Of a stretch of DNA of 64,000 nucleotides, positions 34,673 through 47,767 are shown piece by piece. Numbering within the stretch: position 1 is the stretch's first letter; each line of letters opens with the position of its first letter. Origin of the DNA: Apium graveolens (taxonomy: Eukaryota > Streptophyta > Magnoliopsida > Apiales > Apiaceae); contig NC_133647.1 in NCBI RefSeq assembly GCF_009905375.1, forward strand, positions 81,124,442-81,188,441, written 5' to 3'. Position numbers and translations under genes: made by a program. Under the pieces are notes generated by a model. That model saw nothing but the letters and a program-made list of their open reading frames with translations, did no database searches and was not told the DNA's origin.

Positions 34673-35333
34673 CTAGGAAAACAAGTGAGGATACTTGGAT
34701 CGCATTTCGCTTTCCAATTTCCAGGTCGACTCCTCAACCTTGGGATTCCTCCACAAGACTCACACTAAGGACACAGACTTATTCCTAAGCACTCTTTCCT
34801 TCTTATCTAAAATCTGCACTGGTCGCTCTACAAAAGACAAATCTGGCTGAATCTCGATTGGCTCATATTCTATCACATGATTTGAATCAGGCAAATAATG
34901 CTTCAATATTAACACGTGAAACACAGTATGAATATGCTGCATGTGAGGTGGTAACGCCAACTCGTAAGCAACCTTTCCCACACGCTTCAAAATTTCAAAA
35001 GGGCCAATATAGCGCGGACTCAGCTTTCCTTTCTTCCCATATCTTGATAAACCCTTCCAAGGTGAAATCTTCAATAACACTGCTTCACCAACTTTAAATT
35101 CCATATCCTTTCCGGTAGGATCAGCATATTTGCGTTGACGATCTTGAGCTGCTACTAATAGTTTCCGAATGAGTTCTATTTCTCTTTTGTCTACTGGACC
35201 AATTCTGGACCCAAAATCTTTCTCTCACCAACTTCTTCCCAACATATTGGAGATTTGCATCTTCTCCCGTACAAAGCTTCATAAGGCGGCCTTCCAATAC
35301 TGGCATGATAACTGTTATTGTAGGAGAATTCAA
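34673..35333 (-). pseudogene. Element H integrase C-terminus and chromodomain-like end
   Basis: The piece 35104-34760 has the GPF-x-I basic fold: LSPRYIGPFEILKRVG, then LPPHMQHIHTVFHVLILKHY, the typical C-terminal region of Gypsy integrase. After a TGA at 34759-34757, where related elements usually have Arg, the frame goes on VLWRNPKVEESTWKLE and ends SKYPHLF at the stop near 34673. This is the VxWxNxxxEExTWExExxMRxxYPHLF end of chromodomain-bearing elements. Such domains guide integration to chromatin. The 35333-35121 piece is in a shifted frame. Confidence 0.8.
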
Positions 35334-36110
35334 CTAATGGTAAATGTTCAGTCCCAACTTCCTTCAAAATCTAGAGCACATACTCTTAGCATATCTTCGA
35401 TAGTCTGAATCGTCCTTTCACTTTGACCATCTGTCTGCGGATGATACGCGGTACTCATATTCAGCTTCGTTCCGAGACAAGCTTGAAAACTTCTCTAAAA
35501 TCTTGAATTAAATTGAGGATCTCTGCCTGAAACTATGGATACTGGAACTCCATGTCGTGTCACAATTTCCTTCAGATAGAACCGAACCAATTTATCCATT
35601 GAGAATCTCTCACTGATAGGAAGAAAAAGTGCTGACTTCAGTCAATTTGTCGATAATAACCCAAATAGCATCATGATTTGACTTGGTCCTCGGTAATCCA
35701 ACTATAAAATCAATCACAATATGCTCCCACTTCCATTCTGGAATGTCCAACGGCTGTATCAGTCCACTGGGTCTTTGATGTTCCGCTTTGACTCGCTGGC
35801 AAGTGTGATACCTACTTACCCATTCTGCAATTTCTTTCTTCATACTTGGCCACCAAAAGTTTTCTCTTAAGTCTCTGTACATCTTCGTACTTTTGGGATG
35901 AATTGAATATCTGGAGTTGTGAGCGTCTCGAAAAATTTCATCTTTTAGCTCGACTACATTGGGTGTCCATATTCTGGAAGAAAATCTTAATATCCCTTTA
36001 TCATCCTTTTGACTCCCTATCTCTTCTCCTATGAAACTGTCTCGTTCATGGCTCATTACTTCTTCCTGACATCTTCTTATCTTCTCTAATAGTTCTGGTT
36101 GAAAAGACAT
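35334..36110 (-). pseudogene. Element H integrase zinc-binding and core
   Basis: The open piece 36110-35610 has H-x3-5-H (AHNSRYSIH), FWWPSMKKEIAEWV and RYHTCQ. The usual first Cys of the C-x2-C pair is Tyr here. It then has WEHIVIDFIVGLPRT, with the first catalytic Asp. The frame stops near 35610 in the 'TKSAHF' region. The remaining core to 35334 is not open. Confidence 0.85.
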
Positions 36111-36116
36111 TGCACA

Positions 36117-36750
36117 TTAGACCTTTGTAGACATACTTGGGATACTGACCTCTATTTCAAGCTTCTCAAACTCCTTGATCAATTCCTTGGATAAAGTTAT
36201 CATATTCAACTTTTCTTTTCTGCTCAGCGCGCCGGCCACCACATTTGTTTTACCTGGATGATAGTTGATGGTGCAGTTATAGTCCTTGATTAACTCTAGC
36301 CATCTTCGTTGCCTCATGTTCAATTCCTTAAGGGTAAAGATATACTTCAAACTCTTATGATCCGTGTAGATCTCACACTTTTCCCCGTATAGATAATGCC
36401 TCCATATCTTTAATGCAAACACTATAGGTGCCAATTCAAGATCATGCGTTGGATACTTCTCTTCATAGTGGTTTTAACTGTCTTGAAGCGTAGGCTATCA
36501 CTTTGTCATGCTGCATTAAAACACATCCCAATCCTTTGTACGACGCGTCACTGTAGATTACAAAATTTCCTTGATCATCTGGTAAAACTACCACTGGTGA
36601 AGATACTATTCGATTCTTTAATTCTTGGAAACTTTCCTCGAACTTCTCATCCCACTCGAACTTCTGATTCTTCCTGGTGAGCTTTGTCAATGGCGTAGCT
36701 ATCTTCGCAAAATCTTGCACGAATCTTCTGTAGTAACCTGTCAATCCCAT
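36117..36750 (-). pseudogene. Element H RNase H
   Basis: Pieces 36750-36463 (LTGYYRRFVQDF, then VIYSDASYKGLGCVLMQ) and 36434-36117 ([43 protein letters not shown]). The last block usually reads VADALSRK, so a conserved acidic residue has become Gly. A frameshift near 36450 separates the pieces. Confidence 0.88.
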
Positions 36751-36911
36751 GAAACTTCATACTTCCGTTGGTGTCTTTGGTCTCTCCCAGTTGATTATGG
36801 CTTCAATCTTTGCTGGATCCACTTCCACTCCTTTATTTCTAATCACGTGCCCAAGAAATCGTACTTCTTTTAACCAAAATTCACACTTGGAAATTTTGCA
36901 TACAATTTTTC

Positions 36912-37627
36912 CTATCGCAGTATCTCAAGAACTATCCTCAAATGCTCTGCATGCTCTTCTCCTGTCTTGGAATATATCAAAATGTCGTCTATAAACACGA
37001 TCACGAATTTATCCAAATACTTTTTGAATACTCGATTCATCAGATCCATGAAAGCTGCTGGTGCGTTGGTTAATCCAAATGCCATCACTAGAAACTCATA
37101 ATGCCCATATCTGGTTCTGAATGCGGTCTTCGGAATATCTTCTGGCTTGATCTTCAGTTGATGATATCTGGATCTTAAATCAATCTTAGAAAACCATACA
37201 GCGCCTCTCAATTGGTCAAAAAATCATCGATCCTTGGCAACATATACTTGTTCTTAATGGTCAGCTTATTCAGTTCTCGATAATCGATACACAATCGTAT
37301 ACTTCCGTCCTTCTTCTTGACAAACAGTACTGGTGTGCCCCACGGGGATACACTGGGTCTTATAACTCCTTTCTCCAGAAGATCTTGCAGCTGAGTTGCT
37401 AACTCTTTCATCTCCACTGGTGCCATCCGGTATGGAGCTTTAGAAACTGGTTCTGTTCCGGGTGCTAAATCAATCACAAACTCAATTTCTCTGTCGGGAG
37501 GTAATCTTGGAAGATCGTCTAGAAAAACATCTGGAAACTCATTGACAACTGGAATCGCTTCTGGTGCTGGCACTTCTTTGTTGGTGTCTATCACATGAGC
37601 CAAATACGCCTCACAATTCTGACGCAA
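36912..37627 (-). pseudogene. Element H reverse transcriptase
   Basis: Piece 37627-37208: protease/RT linker with FPDVF, then [28 protein letters not shown] and [15 protein letters not shown]. Piece 37211-36912: [45 protein letters not shown] and [14 protein letters not shown] with catalytic DD. A shift at about 37208 separates them. Confidence 0.92.
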
Positions 37628-37765
37628 TAACTTCTTTGCCTGAGCTATCGTTAAGAACTTTTTTTCTTGCTTACTCCCTCAAAGTATAATTTTCTTCTTG
37701 ATATCCAATGTCTGAAGTCTCACTTTCCTATTCTTACAATCAATCTGAGCGTTATTCTCTGACAA

Positions 37766-38353
37766 CTAGTCCATTCCTAAGATAACATCAAATTCTCCCA
37801 ACTTAAAAGGTATTAAGTTAGCATAGAAATGATGTCCTCCTATCTCAATGTCAGACCTCGGGCACACTTGGTCGACGACAACTTGATTCTTATTAGCTAA
37901 CTCTATCATTAACACTTGTTCTAACAATTTAACTTCGCAATACAGTTTATCGACAAAATTTTGAGAAATAAATGACCTTGTAGCTCCAGAATCACATAGA
38001 ACTTTAGCATCTACAGAGTTGACTGGAAGCGTACCTGCAATCACGTCTGAACTTTGAACAACATCCTTCATAGTCATGTTAAATGTCCTAGCCTTTGGCT
38101 GATCCTTTGCTGGTGGTCCTTCAATCCTTGGCACATTTTGAGATGGAGCACCTATAAGCCTTGGTGTGTTGCTCATTGTACCTTGTATTGGACAATTCCT
38201 AGGCGATATGTCCTGGCTTCCCACACTCATAACAACCAGTTCCCAAATTCTGACTTTGAGTCGGATTCTGACACACATTAGCAAAGTGTCCCTTCCTGCC
38301 GCACTTGAAACACGTAACATTAGCATTACAATTCCTAAAGTGCTTTCTACCAC
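37766..38353 (-). pseudogene. Element H aspartic protease
   Basis: 195 open codons. VLCDSGATRSFIS holds the retropepsin DSG active site (family norm DSGATHSF). The ORF ends VILGMD, where a TAG at 37768-37766 replaces the expected Trp of GMDWL. It overlaps the end of the gag frame at 38199-38353, showing a frameshift. Confidence 0.88.
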
Positions 38354-39280
38354 AAAACTGACAATCTGGTACTGACGGACGATTGGGCCTCTGCTGATTT
38401 GGATTCTGAAAACGGTTCCTATTCCTTGGTTGTGGTTTCTTGAATCCTACATTCTTGTTATCCTGAAACTCTAACCTTTTATTGAAACGGCCCTGGAAGT
38501 TACCTTGTTGTTGGCCTCCTCCTGAAGTAACTATTTTCCTTTTCTTCCCATCCTTTCCTTTCTGATACATATCACTCTTACTTTCAATTACCATTGCTTT
38601 CTGAACCACTGCCACATATGAAGTCAATTCAAACATGGCCACTCTATTCTGAATCCAAAATTTCAATCCTTGTTCAAACCTTCTTGCTTTCTTTTCATCT
38701 GTATCAACCTGGTCTGGCACGAACCTTGCTAACTCAGTAAACTTAGCCTCGTATTCAGCCACAGTAAGATCTCCCTGGGTTAAGTTCAAGAACTTGATCT
38801 CCATTTGATTCTTCATGTACCTCGGGAAATACTTCTCCAGGAACAGCTCTGTAAACCTTTCACAAGTTATAAACTCACCCCCTTCCAATGCTCGCGTGGA
38901 TTCCCACCAATAGTTCGCCTCGGCCTTCAGAAAGTAGCTTACAAACTTGGTCTTCTGTTCAATTCATGCTCCGACTAATTCAAAGCCTTCTCCATCTCCT
39001 TGAGCCATGCATTGGCTTCCACGAGATCAAAACTTCCCTTGAACTCTGGTGGCTTCACAGCTTGAAACTAGCTTGAAAGTCACTGCAGGTGGTGCTGCTG
39101 CTGTTACTGTTGTTGCTGTTATTGCTGCTGCTGTTGCTGTTGTTGCTGTTGTTGCTGTTGTTGCTGCTGCATTAGAAGTAACATCTGCTGCTGCATCAGT
39201 CCCAACATCTGGATAATTGCTAGATCTGTACGGCTCTCGGTACGATCCTCTCAAAAATTATTCCTTCTCTTTGGTGCCAT
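38199..39280 (-). pseudogene. Element H gag
   Basis: The likely start is the ATG at 39280 (MAPKRR), soon interrupted by a stop. Next come a polyglutamine tract and FQAVKPPEFKGSFDL, the Retrotrans_gag start. The open piece 38888-38199 has FTELFLEKYFPRYMKNQM, DLTVAEYEAKFTELARFVPD and RRFEQGLK, then two zinc knuckles (CFKCGRKGHFANVC and CYECGKPGH). Frameshifts and CAA-to-TAA stops break it. Confidence 0.9.
39092..39170 (-). repeat. CAG/CAA trinucleotide repeat in H gag
   Basis: On the minus strand this is a (CAG/CAA)n tract coding for polyglutamine in the gag frame, with two codons turned to TAA. An open shifted frame reads Ala/Thr repeats and is a shadow. Confidence 0.85.
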
Positions 39281-39798
39281 TATTCTGGTAAGAAACAAGC
39301 AACATATATAATAATATGTCAAGCATTGTGTCAAATATGTGGCAATTCCTTAGCATATCAAAATTCTCAAACATTATCTCTTCTCAAAATATCATAAACT
39401 TGCTACCATATTAACACAAGCGACATGATTATCACATAATCCTGCTTATTATCTCGAGAATAATAACACAAAGAAAATTGACGAAGAATCATCCAAACCT
39501 TTTAAATCATTGCTTAAAATCTCAAATAAACCAACAAACGGTTGATAGGGTTGCAACACAACCTTTCAACCTCTTTTTGAACACTTCATACCATCCTTAA
39601 AACCAAAAAAATAGCAAGGCAATAACACAAAGGCCTAAGACTAAATGCAAACAGGAAACCTAATCAACTTTACTATAACCCAGCCCAATAACCTAAATTT
39701 AACCCTATAAGAGCTAAACTACACGCGCCTATCTTATGTGATCTTTCTATAAATCACTTATGACAGTCCTAAGCCTGTTTCAGTGACCATAACCTATA
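39281..39798 (-). other. Element H leader
   Basis: 518 bp between PBS and gag start, with no open frame of note on either strand. Confidence 0.6.
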
Positions 39799-39810
39799 GC
39801 TCTGATACCA
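39799..39810 (-). other. Element H primer-binding site (tRNA-iMet)
   Basis: The minus strand reads TGGTATCAGAGC three bases past the LTR end at 39814. Confidence 0.9.
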
Positions 39811-39813
39811 ACC

Positions 39814-41720
39814 TGTGACGCCCTCCAAACCCGGGGTCTAGATTTGGGGGTCACTAGCCAATAAACTATAATAAAATAATCACAGCGGAATAATATAATA
39901 AATATGACCCCTTGCATGCACTGGATCGATCACAGGTTATAGTATGGAACACGCACTAATACAATCCATCTGTTATTATAAACCATAAGTCTAATTAGCT
40001 TTACAGATTATTCAAATTTTATTAAAAACCTCTAGACTTATTCAAGCGTCCCAAAACAGTCTACCTGGAAAACACACCCAACTATCTACAAGCACTCGAC
40101 TTCTGATCAAACCTAGAACTCAAGCCTGCTCTGGCTTTGCTGAAAGATTAGATTGATATACAAGTATGAGCGAAAGAAATGCTCAGCATTCAGTATAAAA
40201 TTTGCTTGAAATGATAAACCATATTTTGATAATAACTGAACAATAGGATAAAATCAGTAATATTTGATCAATAATAAAAGCTTCACAAGCTATCAGTAAT
40301 AAATGATAATTTTTAGATTGGAATCTAACTCCGGCGGACGTACTATCACATACTGATCAGCCTGTATGATAGCACTGGTTCCTGATTCGTAGAAACATGT
40401 CCTCAAAACACGAGTACTCAAATAAAAAGGTAATATATCTGCCTGTGGCACAAATTGTGTCATAATATTTGATATAACACATAGAAATAGCCCTCCGTTG
40501 GACCATCCGTCCCGGTCACTTACGCATTCATCCAATGCATAAAACATTTTGATCAAAGGAGCCGAATCAAACGACATCCTTAACAATATAACTCCCCATT
40601 TCTCATGATCCAGAGCTATCTCAACAATCGATGGCGAAATAACTAGAACAATTAGTTATTCGCTAATCTCAATTCAATGTTTCACTGTATAGAGTAATTT
40701 ATAGCGAAATATAAAATATTTAACTATTCTGAACTTAGAATAGTATGGAAATTGAAAGAATACGGTTTAAAGTCAATATCACTTGAATGATGGGTGAAGA
40801 TATAAATATTTGCATAATATGATTCGAAATAAACGTCACTTGAACGATAAGTGAAGTTAGGGGTACTTGCCTGGTATGCTCGATAACCTCTTACTATAAC
40901 TCTGCTTATAGCTGCTGGCTACTATCTCCAGTTTAACACTTGACCGCACTCCTTTGCTACTCGATTCAATAGATTGGGCTCTTCAAGATGATCAATTTGA
41001 TATGCAGAATGTCCGATTTGGTTTCCAGAATCATTCAAAAATCATGATTGAAGTTGAGGAAGAAAATTTCACCCCCAAGAACTTGTTCTTGGTTTTTATG
41101 AATTTTCTGAATTTTTAATAAAATAAAAATAAATAAATAAAACCAATTCAGCTATTCATATTACTGTAAAAATTAATACCCTAAAATAAATTAAGGGTAT
41201 TTTTATCCCCTAATTATAATAATTAGGGCCCCAAAATAATAGTTACGAGGAATAATTTTAAAGCGATAAAATATAAAATTAAAGTCAAAATTCCCCAAAA
41301 ATTACGAATAAATCAAAAATGCAAAAATATTGGGTATTTGAGATACAAATATTTTTATAAAAATATAAAAACCTATTTTTTGGGGTTTAACGTCCTAGTG
41401 AGGTCCCGGTCCGCTGATTTTTTGAAAACAAAACGATACTTAAATTAACAGAAAAACCCGAATACGCTTAAAATACATTCCATTGCACATAAATGAGATA
41501 AAACAGGTACATTGATAAAGACGTAATTAAATACGAGTCCAAATTACAGACTGATTCATATAATTACAGTTTAAACAATTTTAATCACTCAGAAAATTTT
41601 CTGGTTCACATGGAAACACACATAACAGCTATAACATCTAATATCATGGAAATAATCACTTTAAATGTATAAAACACATAATATTTATTTATTTAGTATA
41701 TAATTTTCCTGGATATTACA
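39814..41720 (-). repeat. Element H 5' LTR
   Basis: 1,907 bp, paired with 32721-34634 and followed by the GTCTG duplication. Confidence 0.95.
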
Positions 41721-41874
41721 GTCTGTGGTTGGGTCAGAGCATACCCAATTTCACTTCGAGCGAGAAAACTTGAATGAAGTGAAGTTCTGAAGGAGCCTCG
41801 TCCTTGTTGAGAATAGCCATATAGTTGTTGGGGACAAACTTGGAACCATCATAGATAAGATCCTTAGGTGCCAT
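41721..41874 (-). pseudogene. SIRE B third ORF, N-terminal piece
   Basis: Starts MAPKDLIYDGSKFVPNN at 41874, closely matching the A third ORF at 14010. After about 50 codons it is cut by element H. The first protein block (MAPKD...KFVPNN...EAPSELHFI) is shared by A and B, which supports this start. Confidence 0.8.
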
Positions 41875-43368
41875 TTCTGTGAAAATTAAGTGAAGAGTTG
41901 TGTGTGTATAGAGTGTTTGATAAAATGCCTGTGAAAAATAGCTTCAGAGAATAATAGAGAGTGAGAGAAAATAAGAGAGATTAGAAAAGAGTAAGAAAGT
42001 CGGTAAAAGATTGTAAAATCTTTTATCTCTTGTATATATATTCTCTCCACTAATTACAACGGCTAATTTCTGAAGCAGAACCGACATTTGACACCTGGCA
42101 GCATGTAAACAGTCAAAACATTATTAGTGGGCACGGTAAACGTGCAGTAATTATTGTTCACATGCGGTTACCAAAACAAACACGCAACCCATTAACCAAA
42201 TGATTATCACTGTTTTTATCTCACTTATTATTTTCTGATAAAATGACCGTTACAGTAAATTTTAATATTGAATGAACCAATTAAAATATGACACGTAAGC
42301 ATCAGAGTTTGTATCAGAACTTGACTATTATCAGAATTTAACGGTCATCAGAACATGGTTTCTGTACTCAAAAAGTGAATGACTGTTTCTGTGATTCTTC
42401 ACACAAATACTGACTGGTTTCTTCAGAGTTTAATCATCCGAACATAATCAGAACTTGTCCTCAAAATTTATGCAAATAATACTTAACTGTTTATTAGAAA
42501 CAACTTAATCACCACAATAATTTTCATAATTCATATGGAGTGATAGTGTGTGTATGTGCAAATGATCAGATAAAGATTAAAGTCTGATAAACTTCAGCAT
42601 ATCTTAGAAATAAGGCATAACTAAGAAAAATGCTGAAAATCTGTCTTGAATTTTGAAGTCTACTGTAGAATAAAGTTATGCAAGAATCCACCTCAACTGT
42701 TTGTGCTTATTTTATGCATCTTTTGAAATTCTTTTGATAATGGCTTCTCAGTGTAAATGAGTTACAACTGCCATCAGAATTTATGCTGTTATCAGAATAT
42801 TTCTCTAGTAATCAGAGAATATGAAAAGTCACCAAGAAAAATATTATTGCTTTTCTAATGCATATAACTTAATACCAGCACTGCACTTGGATCTTCCCTT
42901 TCACATATTTACTCTAGATCTCAAAGGAGTACCTGATTTCAATTTTTCTTTTCTTTTATTTTCTTCAGATAAGTGAGGCTTATCAAGCATGTAGTTCATC
43001 CTTAAGATTTACTGACATCAGAATTTGACAGAGAAGAAGCAATAATCTAGTTTGTAACTTAGTAATAAGATACACAAAGTAAATTTGACTAAGATCAAAA
43101 TCAAAATTTGCTTGTGTTATTGATTTCCACATAAATAACTAATTTAAACTTAGGATACATAGTTTGTTAAAGACTACTAAGTCAGCATCTAACAAGATAA
43201 TCCTCATTGGATTGAATAGTCACAGAACATTCAAAACACTTTCAGAGTTTATAGAATCACATGAGATAATATGCAGTGTTTAATATATTACAATTTAAGT
43301 ACAGATTACATAAAGTCACATAAAATCTATAAATACTGATCACAAAGTCTGATGTATGAGAACAAAAA
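41875..43368 (-). other. SIRE B spacer between pol and third ORF
   Basis: 1.49 kb without a credible ORF. It is collinear with the A and E spacers; for example the block whose element-sense core is TACTCCTTTGAGATCTAGAG occurs near 42910-42935. Confidence 0.65.
42032..42041 (-). promoter_or_regulatory. Putative internal TATA box before SIRE B third ORF
   Basis: The minus strand reads GAATATATATACAAGAG about 160 nt upstream of the MAPKD start. The A copy has CTAAGTAAAAGAG at the matching place, so the box may be lost there. Inference only. Confidence 0.4.
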
Positions 43369-46300
43369 CTAAACAGATTTTGAGAAAGAACCTGAAACCA
43401 TTCCAAGTTCATTTATTAGTCTTGTAAAAGTAGCTTCACATAGTGGTTTTGTGAAGATATCTGCTAGTTGTTGATCTGTTGGAACAAAATGCAATTCCAC
43501 TGTACCTTCCATCACATGTTCCCTTATGAAATGGTACCTAATGATGATGTGCTTTGTCATTGAGTGTTGAACTGGATTTCCTATCATAGCAATAGCACTT
43601 TGATTATCACAATAAATAGGTATTTTAGAAAATTCTAACCCATAGTCCAGTATTTGATTCTTCATCCACAGAATCTGTGCACAACAGCTTCCTGCATCAA
43701 TATATTCTGCTTCTGCAGTTGATGTGGAAATTGATTTCTGTTTCTTGCTAAACCAAGAAACCAATCTGCCTCCAAGAAATTGGCAGCTTCCACTAGTTCT
43801 TTTCCTGTCTATTTTGCATCCTGCAAAATCTGCATCTGAGTAACCTATTAGCTTAAAATCTGATTCCCTAGAATGCCACAATCCTAGATCAGCTGTACCC
43901 TTGAGGTACTTGAAAATTCTTTTCACAGCTATTAGATGAGGTTCTCTTGGATCAGCCTGAAATCTTGCACAAAGATAGGTATCATACATGATATCTGGTC
44001 TACTTGCAGTTAAATAGAGTAACGATCCATCATACCTCTGTAGTTAGTAGTATCTACTGATGCTCCAGTATCTTTATCTAACTTGGTGATAGTGGCCATG
44101 GGAGTTGATGTAATAGAATTGTCTTGCATTCCAAATTTCTTGAGTAAATTTCTAGTGTACTTGGATTGATTTATGAAAGTACCTTCTTCAGTTTTCTTGA
44201 CTTGAAGTCCCAGAAAATAACTCAACTCTCCTATCATACTCATTTGATATCTTGACTGCATTAGCTTTGAAAACTTTTCACAGAGTTTAGCATTTATAGA
44301 ACCAAAATTGGCAGCTTCCACTAGTTCTTTTCCTGTCTATTTTGCATCCTGCAAAATCTGCATCTTAGTAACCTATTAGCTTAAAATCTGATTCCCTAGA
44401 ATACCACAATCCTAGATCAGCTGTACCCTTGAGGTACTTGAAAATTCTTTTCACAGCTATTAGATGAGGTTCTCTTGGATCAGCCTGAAATCTTGCACAA
44501 AGATAGGTATTATACATGATATCTGGTCTACTTGTAGTTAAATAGAGTAATGAGCCATCATACCTCTGTAGTTAGTAATATCTACTGATGCTCCAGTATC
44601 TTTATCTAACTTGGTGGCAGTGGTCATGGGAGTTGATATAATAGAACTGTCTTGCATTCCAAATTTCTTGAGTAAATTTCTGGTGTACTTGGATTGATTT
44701 ATGAAAGTACCTTCTTCAGTTTTCTTGACTTGAAGTCCCAGAAAATAACTCAACTCTCCCATCATACTCATTTGATATCTTGAATGCATTAACTTTGAAA
44801 ACTTTTCACAGAGTTTAGCATTTATAGAACCAAAAATGATATCATCAATATAAATTTGGACTAACATTAAGTCCTTGCCATGGTTAATATAGAACAGAGT
44901 TTTATCAATTATGCCTCTGGTAAATCCACTTTCCAGAAGAAATTGTACCAGAGTTTCATACCATGCTCTTGGAGCTTGCTTTAGGCCATAGAGTGCTTTA
45001 TCAAGTCTGTAGACATGATTAGGAAATTTTGGATCTAGAAATCCTGGAGGTTGTTCAACATATACCTCTTCTTCCAATTCTCCATTGAGAAAAGTACTTT
45101 TCACATCCATTTGAAAGACTTTAAACTTCTTGTGAGCAGCATAAGCCAAAAAGATTCTTATGGCTTCCAATCTAGCAAATGGAGCAAATGTTTCATCATA
45201 GTCAATACCCTCCTGTTGAGAGTAACCTTTAGCAACCGGCCTTGCTTTGTTTCTTGTAATTATGCCATAACTGTCAGTTTTGTTTCTGAATACCCATTTT
45301 ATGCCAACAATGGATCTGTTCTTTGGTCTTGGCACTAGGGTCCAAACTTTATTTCTTTCAAATTCATTTAACTCTTCCTGCATTGCTTGCACCCAATCAG
45401 CAACTTGAAGAGCTTCTTCCACTTTCTTTGGTTCAGTCTGAGATAGAAAGGAATGATAGAGACATTCATTTGTTGTTGCTGTTCTAGTTCTGACACCTAC
45501 TTCAGGATCTCCAATTATTAAGTTAGGTGTGTGTGATTTAGTCCACTTCCTTGCAGATGGAAGTTGATCTCTAGAACTGGATCCTCCTCCATGATCCATG
45601 CTGTCTCCATCAGCATTTTTTGATGCTCCCCTTGAAGTATGCTCTCTGAGATTCCAGAATTTGAGTTGGATCCTTCAGGAATTGAAGAATCAGAGTTTCC
45701 ACAATTGTCAGAATTTGGCTCATCAGTAATTGATGAATCAGAACTTGATGAATCAGAACTTGAAGAGCCAGTGGCTGGTTCTGATGCTTCTTGAGAGTCT
45801 TGAGATGTGGTATAATCATCAGCTTGCTCCCCCTGAATAGGTGCATTTTCCTTTAGAGCAGTTACCACAGTTTCAATGACATCGGAATTTAACCCGTCAG
45901 AACTTACAGGATCAGGATTTAGGTCATCAGAATTTACATCTTCATTTTCAAATCTCAGCTGATCATGATCATTGAAATCTTCAAGTCCAGTAATCTTTTT
46001 ATCATCAAAAGATACATTGATAGATTCCATGACAACCCTTATTCTTAAATTGTAGACTCTGAAGGCTTTTGTGGAAAGTGGATATCCAACAAAAATTCCT
46101 TCATCAGCTTTTAGATTAAATTTTGACAGCTGTTCAGGATGAGTCTTAAGAACAAAACACTTGCATCCAAATACATAAAAGTATTTCAGATTTGGCTTCT
46201 TTTTCTTCACCATCTCATATGGTGTTTTTCCATGCTTGTTTATGAGTGTAGCATTCTGTGTAAAACAAGCAGTCTACACAGCTTCAGCCCTAAAAATAGG

Positions 46301-47278
46301 TTGGTAGCTTTGCTTCATCAAGCATAGTTCGTGCAGCTTCAATAAGAGTCTTGTTCTTTCTTTCTACAACTCCATTTTGCTGTGGAGTTCCAGGTGCAGA
46401 AAATTCCTGCTTTATTCCTTGCTCATTGCAGAACTCTTCCATGATTGAATTCTTGAACTCAGTGCCATTATCACTTCTTATTATTTTAACAGAATCGTTG
46501 ACTAACTTATCCAGCTGTTTGACATGATCAGTTAGAGTAGATGCAGGTTTCATTCTTCTTGTGCAAGAAATACACCCAAATGTATCTTGTGAACTCATCC
46601 ACTATAACCATAGCATATTTCTTATTTGTAATTGACATGACATTGACTGGACCAAATAGATCAACATGCAGTAAGTGATAAGGCTCAAGAATTGAGGATT
46701 CAGTTTTGCTCTTGAATGAAGATTTTCTTTGTTTTGCCTTTTGACATGTCACAAAGACCATCAGGAGCAAATATTGATTTTGGCAGTCCTCTCACAAGAT
46801 CTTTCTTTACTAGCTCATTTATGTTGTTGAAATTTAAATGAGAGAGTCTCTTTTGCCAATTCCAGCTTTCTTCAATTAATGCTCTGCTTAACAGACAGAC
46901 TGCAGAACCATCAGAATTTCTTGAAAGTCTGGCTTCATATATGTTACTATGTCTATAACCTTTCAGAACCACTTTGCCTATAGAATTACTTACAACTTCA
47001 CAGTGTTCTTCAAAGAAATCCACATGATAACCTCTGTCACAGATTTGATTCTCACTTAAAAAATTGTATTTAAGTCCTGAGAGAAGAGCTACTGATTCAA
47101 TTATGACATTCCCAAGATTAATATTTCCATATCCCAGAGTCTTTCCCATGTTGCCATCTCCATAAGAAACTCCTGGGCCAGCTTTCTCCACAAAGTCTGA
47201 TAGTAGGGCTTTATTTCCAGTCATATGTCCTGAACATCCACTATCCAGAACCAGGATATTTTTCCTATTGCCCTGCAA
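43369..47278 (-). pseudogene. SIRE B pol: protease, integrase, RT, RNase H
   Basis: Pieces: 47278-46700 (protease LDSGCSGHMTG and pre-integrase), 46770-46528 and 46598-46290 (integrase HVDLFGP, RSDNGTEF, QNGVVERKN), 46213-45518 (integrase end and NSD/SSD linker), 45599-44538 ([31 protein letters not shown]), 44321-44010 (duplicated RT end) and 43989-43369 (RNase H: YSDADFAGC, STAEAEYI, LADIFTKPL). Frameshifts lie near 46740, 46560 and 46290. It starts without an ATG after two in-frame stops. Confidence 0.9.
43781..44836 (-). repeat. 528-bp tandem duplication inside SIRE B pol
   Basis: 43781-44308 and 44309-44836 are near-identical copies covering the end of RT and the start of RNase H. Both begin TGGCAGCTTCCACTAGTTCT on the plus strand. 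The junction has AAAT microhomology. Several substitutions between the copies show it is not a recent event or an assembly artefact of identical reads. Confidence 0.9.
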
Positions 47279-47767
47279 TCACAAAAACCACTATTGATTA
47301 GTTTTAAGGACCCAGACTTGCTTGGATCCTTTGGCCTTATTAAGTTTGTTAGCATTTGCAGCGGATTTAGTTTCAGAGTTTAAGCTAACATGCTTTTTAT
47401 CAGACTTTATATCAGACTTTGCATCAGAATTTACACTAGAAGGAATTACACTAACTTTCTTTAAAGAAGGTTTTATTTCATAATAATCATAGTACATACT
47501 ATGATATTCCTTACAAGTATAAATAGAATTCCATAAAATACCACAATGAAAACAAGGATTTTGTGGTTTAAACCTAACAGACTGACTCTTAACTCCTGAT
47601 CTAGGAGGTAAAGAGTTTATATCTTTATTTTTCCTGCAAAAAGAATTAAGATGGTTAGAGTTTCCATAATTATAGCATTTCTTTCTAGGAGCATTAGGAA
47701 CAGGCATATAATTATTACTTTTATTCACACCTTCCTTTCCATTCCTATTTTTCCTAGCTTCCTTTAC
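47273..47767 (-). other. Putative intron at SIRE B gag-pol boundary
   Basis: Donor AACAAG|GTAAAG at 47768/47767 and acceptor TTTTTGTGATTGCAG|GG ending at 47273. Length 495 nt (165 codons), phase 0 at both ends. A branch-point-like CTAAT lies about 25 nt before the AG. Inside lie TAG and TGA in the frame shared by gag and pol. Removal would fuse gag to pol in frame and drop two zinc-knuckle-like blocks. Splicing is inferred, not shown. Confidence 0.5.

Larger units (their letters stand above)
32721..41720 (-). mobile_element. Complete Ty3/Gypsy chromovirus-like element H
   Basis: 9.0 kb: LTRs 32721-34634 and 39814-41720, GTCTG duplication, PBS 39799-39810, PPT at 34635. The minus-strand order gag, protease, RT, RNase H, integrase, chromodomain-like end is that of Ty3/Gypsy chromoviruses. 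About 13 differences in the first 245 bp of the LTRs (by eye) make it clearly older than A and D. Every ORF is broken. Confidence 0.93.

Noticed and set aside
39027..39254. Ala/Thr-repeat ORF at the start of H gag
   Set aside because: It is a shifted frame of the polyglutamine gag frame, which alone joins the conserved gag block.
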